DNA of 64,000 bases from Pochonia chlamydosporia 170 (taxonomy: Eukaryota > Ascomycota > Sordariomycetes > Hypocreales > Clavicipitaceae): NCBI RefSeq assembly GCF_001653235.2, contig NC_035790.1:2418001-2482000 (forward strand). Reading direction: 5' to 3'. Shown here piece by piece: positions 1-10,658 of the stretch. The notes under the pieces are model-generated. The model was not told where the DNA came from and did no database searches. It worked only from the letters and a program-made list of their open reading frames with translations. Positions within the stretch are counted from its first letter, which is position 1; every line of letters begins with the position of its first letter. The position numbers were made by a program, and so were the translations under genes.

Positions 1-657
1 TGTCTGCAGACCCCTCACCGTTATGCATGCCAGCATGGCACGTCACATGGTTCTGCACGTGTTGGCCATAATCCCTCAGCAATTTATTGACGTTGCCTAC
101 CCTGGAGCATGACCGCCACGACTGTTGCCCCCCAAATGAAAGGCTTGAGTGAGAAGTTCTGAAATATGCTTAGCAGGATAAAACTTTGGTTGATCATGGA
201 CTAGTCTCAGTGCATCAGACTGTGCATAATTGCCTGCCAATATTGGCTAGGGTATGAGTTGCTTCTGTTCATTTTTATTGACAGGACCTAAGGTTGGACC
301 GGCTGAGACAAAAATTTGCCTAAAACTTATCCTACCATCACGCATAGATGACAAAGTTGGACTCTCGGACGATGGATGGCTTGAAAAGCTATGAAACGTC
401 GGCTGACGGATCGTTGGCGCATACTCGACACAATGTACCGATTGAACACACAGTGTCTTATGGCCACATTTTATCCAACCCTAATACATCCGCGAACATC
501 ACAAAACCGACCACCGGGATCACCAGGCTTCAAACATGTCGACCTCATAATCCATCATGCTCGCGTAAAAACCATACACACATCAAGCAAGGCAGCCAGA
601 AACGCAACAGCATCACGGTCAGAAAGACCAAAGCACAACAAACCCTGCCAACACCCT
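1..657. other. Intergenic, no gene recognised
   Basis: Sequence downstream of the P450 stop codon. The open frames here run antisense into the P450 gene and show no recognisable domain. I see no RNA gene or repeat. Confidence 0.5.
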
Positions 658-2389
658 TCAGAACCCTGGAATAATCCTCGTCTTTATGGGCAGTCCACCC
701 TTCGGCTGTGCTGTAACCCCATGGCGAATCACCAACTTGGACCTGTCCTTCATCTCAGGAGTCACCAAGTCAAACTCAAACCTGCCCACCCATGCGGCCA
801 CCAGACACGCAAACTCCGCCCTCGCAAAATTCACACCAATGCAACTTCTTGGCCCATGCAAAAACGACATGAACGCATAGACACTGCTCGCACCACCGAG
901 ACTGGCGGTCTTGATATCCGCCGCATCCTTAGCAAGCCACCTCTCTGGCTTGAACTCCCGCGCATCGCTCCCCCAGAGGCTCGGGTTCGTGTTGGTAGCC
1001 CACGGCGCCAGCATGACGGTCGTGCCTTTGGGAATGAAGACTCCTTGTATGGTGGTATCCTCGACTGCCTGGCGGGAGGTTCGTGGCACAGAGGGGAACA
1101 GGCGGAGGACCTCGTTGCAAAAGGCTTGCAGGTACGGCATCTTGTCAATGTCAGCCGCGGCAATGTCTGTGTCTTCGTCGACTGGTGGGAGTCGCCCACG
1201 GACTTCTTGGCGGAGACGGTTCTGGACATCCGGGTAGCACGACAGGGCGTACGTGGCCCAAGTCAGCGCTGATGCAGTTGTGTCGTGGCCAGCTGCGAGG
1301 AAGGTCATCAGTTGGTCGACGAGGTTCTCGTCGCTGAAGCGGCCGCTCTCCAGAGCGACGGAGAGGATGTCGACATCTGTGCGTTCCTTGTTTGCCGCGA
1401 TCTTGTTCTTCTTGTCCCGGATGAGGCCCTTGCAGATGTTACGAATGGTCTCGTTCGACTGTCTGATAGCATAGTTTTTCTGCAGCGGAAGACGGCATAA
1501 GAACCAGTTGGGCAGGGCAATCAGCAGCAGCAGGCGAGCCAAGGTCTGACTACTCATGATAATCTTGTATGCCGTGACAAGCGGGTTTGTCGGGTCTTGA
1601 ATGGCTCCAAACTCAACGCCCAGACCCGCGACACCAAGAATATCCAGAGTACAGCGACTGGACCACTCCACCGCGTCCCACTGCGCGATGCCGTCGCCGT
1701 TGGCCAAGGCAGTCATGGCTTGCGTTCCTTCGCGGGCTTTTCTCCAAAACACGGGGTACAGGTCCTTCAAGTGGCGGAACGCAAATGCTGGCGCGAGGTC
1801 GCGTCTCTGCACCTTGTGTACTTCTCCCTCGGTGAGAAGTATACCAACACCTAGAAAGGGCGACAGGAATCGCTTCACGATTTGTGGTCGCTGAAAGATA
1901 TAACTCTTGGCGACAAGTACCTCCGCCAGTGCCTTGCTGGACGAGATGAGAACCCGTTCATCGTTGAACCACCATAAATACCGAAGCAATCCTCCTTCGT
2001 GCGGTATGTTTGTGACCCTTTACTCAAACGATCAGCTGGTATCTCTCGACAAACTATGCAAAAGTCTTGCATAAGGTAGAGCTAAAACCAAAAGGAAAAG
2101 CGCAACAGCAAACTTACCACTCCCTCAGGGGATCCTCTGTCCCCGGCAGGAACAACTTGCCATGCCCAAACAACCAATGCTTCCCCTTCACCGTCGGCAA
2201 ATGCCTCAAAGGCGACACATAATTGGGATATATCTGCGTCAACCACACCAGATACAAGAATTCGCCGCCCAACCAAAGACCAGCAAGAGTCTGGGCAAGC
2301 ACTACCCTCGACCGCACACCATGTGCGAACACCAACACCGCGCAAACCCCCAGGGCTACTGCGAAGAGTACGGGGCCCACGAATCGCAT
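658..2389 (-). CDS. Cytochrome P450 monooxygenase, membrane-anchored
   Basis: Two exons on the minus strand, 2389-2118 and 2017-658, giving 543 residues. The intron (2117-2018) has a GTAAGT donor and restores the frame across a split Trp codon (LREW-VTNIPHEG). The N-terminus has hydrophobic segments (about residues 3-20 and 28-45), typical of an ER anchor. Visible P450 landmarks are the I-helix AGHDTT at about 333-338, the K-helix ExxR (EVLR) at about 393-396, and the haem loop FLHGPRSCIG with the axial Cys at about 483. The family uses NADPH-P450 reductase electrons to hydroxylate hydrophobic substrates; the substrate here cannot be read from sequence. No biosynthetic cluster genes lie next to it, so a role in lipid or xenobiotic oxidation is as likely as secondary metabolism. 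Length is normal for a fungal P450 and all key residues are present. Confidence 0.93.
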
Positions 2390-4257
2390 AATGGCTAATC
2401 GCTCGTGAAAACGCAGTGCGATTGAATCTGGGAATCGCAAAATCCGGGAGTCACAAGTTGATATGTGCTGCGCCCAGTTGGCAAGCTTGTCTACCGATAG
2501 CCATTCAGTGGAGACTGAAAGCTCAAGCCCAGAGGTGGTCGTTTGACGAAGCGGTAATTTGTAGGTCCAGGATACTGTATGATGGTGAGTGCGGTATATC
2601 ACGAATTGCAAAGGAAACAGATGGGTCCGTAACCACGACTCCGAATCTCGTTTTCAACAATCATGAATTGAGACCGTGAGACCGTGTGAAGAGGCAAGGC
2701 CGGCTATTTCTTTTTGTCCATGCTCCCTCCCTGCTGAAAGTTAGAAGCTCGTTATTCATGTCGAGAATCAACTGAGTGTACCGTACAATATCAAGCCATT
2801 GGGTGATGTGGTCTGGTCCGGGCTAAGCTGGCAACCATCCACTACATGTACTTGTCCGTGTGCCATACCACCTCGCTCACCTCCAGTATCAGCTCCCCAG
2901 CCAACGGCAACCTTGAAGTCGCTACGAATGAAACCCAGGAGATACTCCAGGGTCGGAAATCATTCTCCTCCAAGTGGTTTAAAATGTGAGACAGCCTCTC
3001 TCAGTCAGTACAGAAATTAGGAATTGTTGTCCCTGTAATTTCCATAAATTGAGCATGTTGTGTCGAAGTAACCAGACATTTTCTGTCTAACATCTTTGTT
3101 TCCGACATTGTCGCATCCTGTAAGTGACTCCCTACCTACCTACCTAGGTAGATACTTAGTACCCCTGCTAAGTTTGAATAGAACCCGCGGGTGGCACTTG
3201 GCCGGGGAGGCAGTTCGTGTTGATACGTTGACCCTTATTGATAACGAAAGTACAATACTGCATTAATAACTGCTGCGTACTTATTGTTGCGAGTCGGTCC
3301 CAATCCTTACTTACCTAGCCTAGTAGTTGCTGAATTAAAGTACGCACCTTGGTACTCAAGTACCTAGGTACCTACCAGTTGACCTCTACGTACTTCCATG
3401 TCCCCGCAACCCGCCAGACCTGACGTGGACTGGAAATCGAAGCCCCGCACTTATTCTCGCGCTAACCACTTGGAGCGGAAAAGCACATCGATTCGAACCA
3501 GACCAGACGTGGACCCGTGCCTCCACTCCACATGCTCACATCAGGAATCCGCATCGTTCATCAATGTTCTCTCCGATCGTCATGCCTACTGCAGTCAAGG
3601 TTGGAGTTCTCGTTATAGTCTCACCATCACGCCGTTGCCGTCATCAGTTATAGTTTCAGCTATCATATTATTCTTTCGCTGCTAGCTATACTAGCTCTGC
3701 AAACATCCGCTGTCACCGCTCCCCATGTCTACTATGGAAATACAAGTGCACAATCTATAACAAAGTGCCGACTGACTGGTTCCTAACCATGATGATCGTA
3801 GTACCAACTGCCAAAATTCCAAACGCCATACCATGTCCGTGTGTTTGAGTCCGTGAGTCCAACTATCCGCAATATCTCAAAAGCGCCATGACCCTACCAG
3901 TGCAGTCATGTAAATTGCCCAAACCCTAAGAGACCTACATAGCGGGTTGGGCCATGATAAGAAAAGAAAGAAACCGAGGTAAAGTGACCATGAAGAAAAG
4001 GGTGGAAGAAAACAAGGAGACCCAAAGAAAAGAAAAAGAAAAACAGGTTCAAGAGAAGGCAGAGAAAGGGTGGAAATTATGCTGGAAATGATATACTCGA
4101 ATGCATCAATCACACCGCCGTAGCCTCGTAACTTGGTTCACCTGCTGAGTCTGCCCTGTGAGACTGCTCAACCCCAACCGATTTTCTTCTGTCATAGACG
4201 GTGTAGTGTATCTAGGGTGAAAAGGGACATGCGTATCTATACACATGACCGCTCGGC
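2390..4257. other. Intergenic stretch with TACCTAGGTA tracts
   Basis: Upstream of the P450 start and downstream of the RING-protein stop. No coding exon with splice support was found. It contains CCTA/TAGG-rich palindromic tracts and a purine-rich stretch at about 3955-4075 near the 3' end of the RING gene. Confidence 0.5.
3130..3375. repeat. CCTA/TAGG palindromic tracts
   Basis: Perfect palindromes TACCTAGGTA occur at 3141-3150 and 3361-3370, the first preceded by repeated CTAC units. Similar cores recur in other intergenic parts (7391-7400, about 39531-39540, about 43690, about 59298). None lies in an exon of the models given here. Confidence 0.6.
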
Positions 4258-6560
4258 TCACCATGGCCGGTTTCTAGATGGGCGAAGTGGTGTCAACTCT
4301 GCCTCGGGCGCTGATGAGGCGGCCATAGACACAGTGTTCGGCTGAGTTGCTGACGAAGACCTTGATGTTGTCCCTACACCGGGTATGCTCATGGATGGCC
4401 GTCGTTGATTTGGCAATCTTTGAAGCGGATTGGGCATTGCCGGTGGCGGGATAGATGACCCATTGGCAATCACTGTCCCTTGGAGATCGATTCTACGGGC
4501 TCTCGTTGCTCTGGATGCAGAAGACTCGGCAACCGCCCCTCGCCTTCCACTCGCAACAGGATTGTGCCCGACTCCTACCAAACTGGATCTTGGCGGCAGT
4601 TGGCTACTAAACGGCTCGGAAGATATAAAGGCAGGTGGCGATGGAAGCTCCATCCATGTGTTTTGTTCAAAAATTGAACCTGAATAACTGCCCGCAGGTT
4701 GCGATTGCAATTCAGGACCCGGCCCATCAGGTCTTGTGAAGGCTTGTGTCGCTCGTAAATCTGCAATGTGGCTGTCACCAGTGACTCCAGAGCTGCTGCG
4801 GCGCTGTCGGGTTCGACGTTGGTCTTGCCCAGAGGCATCGTCTGGAGGCGAGCGTCTTTCCGCTGACCGAGCCGAACGCATGAATAATTCCTGAAGCTCG
4901 GATTCCCCAATAGGCCTGCTAACCACCCTAGCGATCATCTCCTCAGAAACGCTGTTCGCCCACATTAGCTCATGCACTTAGCGACGTCGTCCGTACATCC
5001 CGTGACCTACCCAGTAGGAAGAGGCAATCCTCGAAGTCTCATCATTTGCATGAACGTTCTTGCAGATCCAAAAGAATGTTTCGGCTCTGACTGCAGCTTG
5101 CTCCGGCAATACGGGCAGCTGTCTGAGTCGTCGAGCCACTTCTTGATGCAGTGATCCCCAAAGATGTGCTTACATTGGGGTATTCGGAGAGGAGCTTCGT
5201 TGATCCCCTCAGGGCTGGCAACTCCATAGTCGTTATAACAAATTACACAAGCTAAAATCACAAAAATAGTTNNNNNNNNNNNNNCAGCTTGTTTGGGCAT
5301 TGAGGTGTTCTCTCCCAGGCTCACTTCTTTCTGTTTCTGGTAGTGCAGACACCTCGACGCTTTCAAGGGCCTGCAAAGCGGCTTTGGACGCAACCATTTT
5401 ACTTTGCGCCGTACCGCGAAACATCTGCATCTGTCGCATCATCATATCTTCAACTTGCACAGCGGACAACCCATGAGGTCCTCGCCGATTCGACCTTGAG
5501 GTTGGACTGTCGCCTAGCATTTGTTGCGTTGTAGAATCGTCTTGTGGTCGCGAAGGATCCGATCCAGATTGCCGAGTGCCCAGAGTGCGCCGCGCCCGAG
5601 AATGTGCTTGTCGACGACGGTCGGATGATGGGGTCAAAAGCCCAGAGTTGTCACGATATCCCGGGCCGGCGGTGGCTACATATGTCGTGTTGGTTAGCTG
5701 AGGAAACATAGCAATGTTTTTGTATCGCAAAAATATTGCAGTACAGCAAGTCCAAAGTTTTTAGCCCATTAAAAAAAAAAGAAAAGCCAAAATCAAAGCC
5801 AAAAGCAAATAAACAGACAAACAAAAGGCAAATAAAAATCAACTTTTGTGGACTGTAAACGTTAAGTTTGAGCCCATTGCTAGGGTAGTGACTTACACGG
5901 TTGTGGTCGATGAGGTCTAAAGGAACTTGGCGACGCAGTCTGGCCCGGGCGACGCGGAGAAATTGGTGATACCGGATAAGAAGGAATTGCAGTCGGTGCA
6001 CCGATCTGATGGCCAGAAGTGTTCAGCGAACCATCAGGATACGTAAGGTGAGAGGGAGACACTGGATGAGTCGCTGACGTCGCACCTCGTGAGGCCCAAT
6101 CAGCCGCAGCAGGCGGACGCAATACCAAATCTCTCGCATTCGTATTCAGGTTTCCGAACCCTCCGGTCGAGGTCGATGTGTTTGCTTCTGAGGTGTTCAA
6201 TGATGCCGTAGTTGACATCCCGGAAATCGGTTGTAAGGGTGCATTCCAATACGGTGACGCCAATGGTAGTCCATGAAGAGGTTCCTGACTCTGGAAGCCA
6301 CGCATATTACGATCTGGATGAGGCAAGCTGCCATGCTGGCCAGAATGAGCCGGAAGGACAGGGCCTAAGCTAGCTGGGGGTCGTGGGAAAACTGGCTGGT
6401 GAGTAAAGTACAAAGAGCTGAGTGGCAAAGGTTGAGACGGCCATGGCGGTATGGGTGAGTTGTGGGAGTGGACCATCCAAGCACCCTGGGCGGCCTGCAA
6501 CGGATCTCTTGAGGATTCAAGCCTCTGGATGTTGTTTGGGAGGAGGTTCATTTGATCCAT
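4258..6560 (-). CDS. RING-H2 finger protein, probable E3 ubiquitin ligase
   Basis: Four minus-strand exons: 6560-5897, 5675-5286, 5251-5011 and 4951-4258, 662 residues. Splice phases agree at every junction (GTAAGT donor at 5896, acceptor TAG at 5676; GTAGGT donor at 5010, acceptor CAG at 4952). The long N-terminal half is Ser/Pro/Gln-rich and looks disordered. The RING-H2 finger is at about residues 352-395: CVIC, then CKHIFGDHC, a Trp, then CPYC, a full C3H2C3 ligand set. Such domains bind E2 enzymes and transfer ubiquitin. The C-terminal region is again Ser/Pro/Arg-rich. No transmembrane segment is evident, so it is probably soluble. The exact target is unknown. A run of N falls in intron 2, so the end of exon 2 is inferred from phase (T split with CT to give Ser) and from a G that could start the donor. 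Confidence 0.85.
5272..5284. other. Assembly gap (13 N)
   Basis: Thirteen undetermined bases lie inside intron 2 of the RING-H2 gene. With only 13 bases there the intron would be about 34 nt, shorter than fungal introns usually are, so the true gap is probably longer. Confidence 0.9.
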
Positions 6561-8492
6561 ATCGAACCTGATACCGTCGCCGGCCCTCCCCGTCCCAGCG
6601 ACGTACTAGCTTGTGCCTTGTTGCTGAGCAGGCCAGAGAGACTCGATTCAGAGCCAACAAGAAGTTGGCCTGGCCTGGGCCGTCAAAATTCTCGATAACA
6701 ACCGAAAGACAGATATCTCCAAGATTTCAGTTCTGCCGGCGAGAAAGTCTTCTAGTGATTCGCTCTAGCAGGATTTTCAGACGAGGTTCAGTGTTGCCTC
6801 TATCATAGATGTTTTTCTTGTTTTCTTTTTGGCGGAAAATTGTCTGCTATTTTGTAACACTATTCGTCATGATATGGTAGGTTGACTTGCGAGATCGAAG
6901 GCACACGACCGTTGAGGTCAGGAAGACAACACACAGGCCAGCGATGCAAATAGGGTGAAAAAGATCGAGGGAACGATGATCGGTGTCGACGCGGGCGTCG
7001 GTCTGAGAGGTGTAAATATGATGTGGAAGTAAATCACGTAGAGACGAGAAGAGCGGGAGATGCGAATGATGTGAGAACCAAGAGACCATAGGCAAACTGG
7101 ATGAGATCAGAAGTAATGCAGAGGCGTTCTGAGGGTAGATGAAGGCTATCGCCTACCCAGGAAGAGAAGCCGGGTCAAGAGTCGGACCAGACGGCAGGCA
7201 CGAATGAGTTTGCCACGCTTTTGGGTATCTCCTTCTCTCCTTCTCTCTGCTCGTGCTCAATGCGAGGTCTTGGTTTTGTCCGGAGGAAGGAAGCTATAAG
7301 ACTGAAATCAAAATCCCGCCCAAGCTGACCATCAGTGAATCAGAAACGTCAAAAACTGCAGATGTCCTCCACGCAGTGATTAAGGCCGAGTACCTAGGTA
7401 CTTAAAATCGGGAGGCTCGTTCCCGTCCGATGTATACCGTCAACCTGTGCACAGAGCGAGTGGCCGACACAACTGGGTCAGGTGCTTGTCACAAATGTAA
7501 ACGTTCGGCTTGTACTCCCTTGGAACCTCCGACAATCTGGAGACGGAATACTAGCTGGCGCAGGGCAACACACCACCAGCGATGTTGACTTTCTCATCGG
7601 CCCGAGCTCAACGTTCAAAGTATGAGATCCCTTCGGTGACGCAACGACGGTGCCTCTGGGGTCCAAGGCGAATCGCAGCGTATGGCAGGGATGAGGCAGA
7701 GAGCACGACAGTCCTCCAAGGTGGTAGAGACAGAAATGACGGACACAGACGGCGAGGGAGGACGAGCACAAGGCAAGACGCAAAATGAAGCAGCAGGAAC
7801 AGACTCTATCGTCACAGAGGCAATCCAAGAGTATCGGTTGAGGTGGGCGGCCGCCAGGGAGCAGAGCTTATACAGTACGAATGAGACGAAGAGAACAACA
7901 GCTCTGGGAACAGCCGGACGGAAGCTGGCCCAAGAGGATGACTTGCAAAGCTGCCAACAAGCCCAAAAATCACGGCCCAAGAAAGGGCACGAGCACTAAG
8001 ATTGGGGACGGAGGAGGCAGAATACGTGGTGTTTTGTGTGTGAGAGGAGAAGAAACCAAGAAAAGAGGAGCAACATCGGCATCAGCATCAAAAGCACCAG
8101 CACAAGCAAGCGAAAGCGGGCACCAGGTTATGTGCACGATGATTCAAGCTCACACGGCTGGCGCTCAAGTGGGCATACATGAATGGACGCAAGGCGGATA
8201 TGAAAGGGAACGCCAATAGTGTCAGAAGATCAATGGACGAGGGCACCATTGAGCCGGGCTTGGATGGGTCGACCATACAAAAAAAGCATACAGCGAGCGA
8301 CGGGAGAGAGGGGTGGGATGCGTGGACGAGGGTAGCAGCACGGAGTCGCAGGTATTACATATTACACCAAAGACAACGATGTGAGCGGGTGTGAACAGAA
8401 TAATTCGTATGGAGAATGGTCTGGTGCCAAAATGGGACGGAAAAGGCGGGAACGAGACAGAGTCAGTCAGAGGCAGTCAGTAAGTCAGCCAG

Positions 8493-8514
8493 TCACTCAC
8501 TCACTCACTCACTC
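8493..8514. repeat. TCAC microsatellite
   Basis: Tandem TCAC units, preceded from about 8461 by irregular CAGT units; intergenic. Confidence 0.85.
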
Positions 8515-8667
8515 AACCGGCATCGCCTCCTCCTCACCGGATGCCGGTCGAGTCTAGTCGAGTACAGTCCAGCCTGGGGTGCGGCTTGGTTTGACTTGGA
8601 TCTGGGATGGGATCCCGGACTCCCTTTGTCTGCACGACTCACATCTATCAGGGTATTCGCTGTTCTA

Positions 8668-8688
8668 CGGCGGCGGCGGCGGCGGCGG
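8668..8688. repeat. CGG microsatellite (7 units)
   Basis: Seven perfect CGG units in non-coding sequence. Confidence 0.85.
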
Positions 8689-9763
8689 AACGCTTCTGGC
8701 GACATTCCTCCACGAAGGAAAGATGCAACAGCCCAGCCAACCACTGTGTGTGGTGGGTGAAAAGGTCAAGTACGGAGTAGTCTGCGACTAGATGTGAGGG
8801 GGCCTGAACAAGGTTTAAGAAATGCTGGGCTCACCTCACGCATGGGCTGTTGTTGGGTCGGGCTTCGGGCATGTCTTGACGGCAATGAATTGATTGCTCT
8901 CACGCAAAAGCCAACGATGGGAACACTTGGTTGGAGGGAAGTATGGCGGATCACAGCTGGTTCGTACGCCAAGGCGGAACCATCAGGCGGGCCAGGCCTC
9001 CTCTGAGCATGGATGGTAAAGTGAGAGGTGAGGGGGTAATCAGCCGGCTGATGTATTCAAGTGAGGAGGAGGAGACTTGACTTGGGTGATGAGGGAATGA
9101 GGACATTGAACCAGGCTCGAACCAGAATGCCCTCGAGTGGCCCAAACGAGGAACAGATGTACCGTGGTGAGCTGGACATGGAGACATGGCATGAGCCATG
9201 GCGCAGAACTGGCGTCAAAAGCGGCGCATGAAGGCTGGAGGGAGCAGTCCATCCACTTACGCACCTGTCAGATGTTACGTGTCTGGTCCTTTGTCCAAGA
9301 CGGACTTGGCCTTACTGTGACAAGAGCAAGGGCACAGACAACGAGGGAGGGATCTGGCTGTCGCCAAACAAATACGACAGGACGGAGCTGAAGTCCAAAA
9401 AGCAGGCCGCATGGCATCGCATGACAGTGCATGTTATGGCACCAGACCAGATTGACCAGACCAGACCACACAAGGACCAACGTTTGTTACCTGTGAACTC
9501 CATATTGATAAACAGACGCTCTGTCATCGACTCATCTGGGCCTGCAGTTGCGACGAGCTGGGAAGGCGAATCTCAAACCCAAAAGCACCAACAGCAGGTA
9601 CCTACCTCCTCGAGATAAAGGCATGGAGCACAATCGGGAGGATGGACGATATGAGACATGGGCTTTTACTTTTACTGGGCCCGACCTTGGCCAGCCTCCC
9701 CTGATACTCGCGGTTTGCCTCACCTGGGTATTGTCCAAGAAAGCCTGCAACTATGGGCCGAGC

Positions 9764-9779
9764 TACGGAGTACTCCGTA
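9764..9779. repeat. 16-bp perfect palindrome TACGGAGTACTCCGTA
   Basis: Two inverted copies of TACGGAGTA sharing the central TA. The same 9-mer recurs elsewhere in the intergenic DNA of the window. Confidence 0.8.
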
Positions 9780-9806
9780 CCTTGCTGTCTGGCGGCAGGC
9801 GAGGTG

Positions 9807-9827
9807 TACGGAGTACGGAGTATAAAG
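9807..9827 (+). promoter_or_regulatory. Direct repeat of TACGGAGTA next to a TATA-like box
   Basis: Two overlapping TACGGAGTA copies at 9807-9822 run straight into TATAAAG (9821-9827). An open frame starts about 105 bp downstream at 9932. Promoter function is inference only. Confidence 0.3.
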
Positions 9828-9931
9828 GTTCGTGTTAGTTTTGAGGTTTATCTGGGATGTTGTGCTCGCTTCCCTGTTCCCTCACCTCGTTCACGAACAC
9901 AAGAGTTGATGCCCTCGGACGGTGAGAGGCG

Positions 9932-10330
9932 ATGAGTCACGACAGCCAGAATTTCTCCCACCGTTGGAGTGATTATCGGGAGACATGCCGCCTGAGTGAA
10001 ATTCTAATGCACGCAGACGCTGTAAGTCCTGGCAAATCTTTCGCCGGACGCGGTCCCCGAATGGTTCGACCTCAAATAAGAATAATGAAGGAGGTCATGT
10101 CAGGCCAGCCGATTATTTTAGCAGAGCCAAAAGTGCCCAACCAAAGACTCCCAAGACTCCCAAGGCCGCCAGACTTTGCACAGACGGCCGCTAAACCAAA
10201 CGAATATTTACCAAACGACACTACTCATGGTGAACAGGTCTCCAGGAATGGATGCAAAAGGCAAATTAGGGAAAAAGCACCAGACCTATTTGGCAATGAC
10301 GACTGGGAGCTGAAAAGGATGTTCAGGTGA
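9932..10330 (+). CDS. Hypothetical ORF, 132 aa, doubtful
   Basis: The longest plus-strand frame in the 6.6-14.5 kb region. It begins with ATG about 105 bp after a TATA-like element and ends just after a donor-like CAG|GTGAGA, so it could be a first exon. The product is polar and basic, with no signal peptide, membrane segment or recognisable domain. Chance is a serious alternative. Confidence 0.2.
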   Translation: MSHDSQNFSHRWSDYRETCRLSEILMHADAVSPGKSFAGRGPRMVRPQIRIMKEVMSGQPIILAEPKVPNQRLPRLPRPPDFAQTAAKPNEYLPNDTTHGEQVSRNGCKRQIREKAPDLFGNDDWELKRMFR

Positions 10331-10634
10331 GAGTCCGATGCAACCAGTACAGGACAGACCAGTTGACCAGACACTTGGAGCATGTGGCAACTACCCCCGA
10401 CCTACGGAGTAGATAGTTGATGTCTGGTGGGGAGTTGAGGGGCTTGTCTCGCTAGCTGAAGTCCTGGCAAGCAAAAGGCAATGGAGTCGCCGACTGGACT
10501 CGATCTCACAAAGGTCAGGATGCAAAGTTAGACTAAGCCCGCATAGGAGACGTCGCTATCGAATTGATCCAAATCAGCGGGCATCACCCACCCCACGACG
10601 AGTCCATTCACTTTGGCCTAAGTGGGATGTTTCA

Positions 10635-10658
10635 TTTGGCTTTGGCTTTGGCTTTGGC
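10635..10658. repeat. TTTGGC hexanucleotide repeat (4 units)
   Basis: Four perfect TTTGGC units. A degenerate relative of the same word lies on the sense strand of RING-gene intron 1 (about 5765-5850). Confidence 0.8.

Noticed and set aside
391..1272. 293-codon plus-strand frame
   Set aside because: Antisense to the P450 gene, no domain; a shadow of the real reading frame.
7478..8219. Overlapping frames of about 110-120 codons
   Set aside because: Purine-rich sequence on one strand keeps several frames open; no domain or splice support.
9110..9130. tRNA B-box-like word (GGCTCGAACC)
   Set aside because: Spacing does not match the B box and no cloverleaf or A box is visible.
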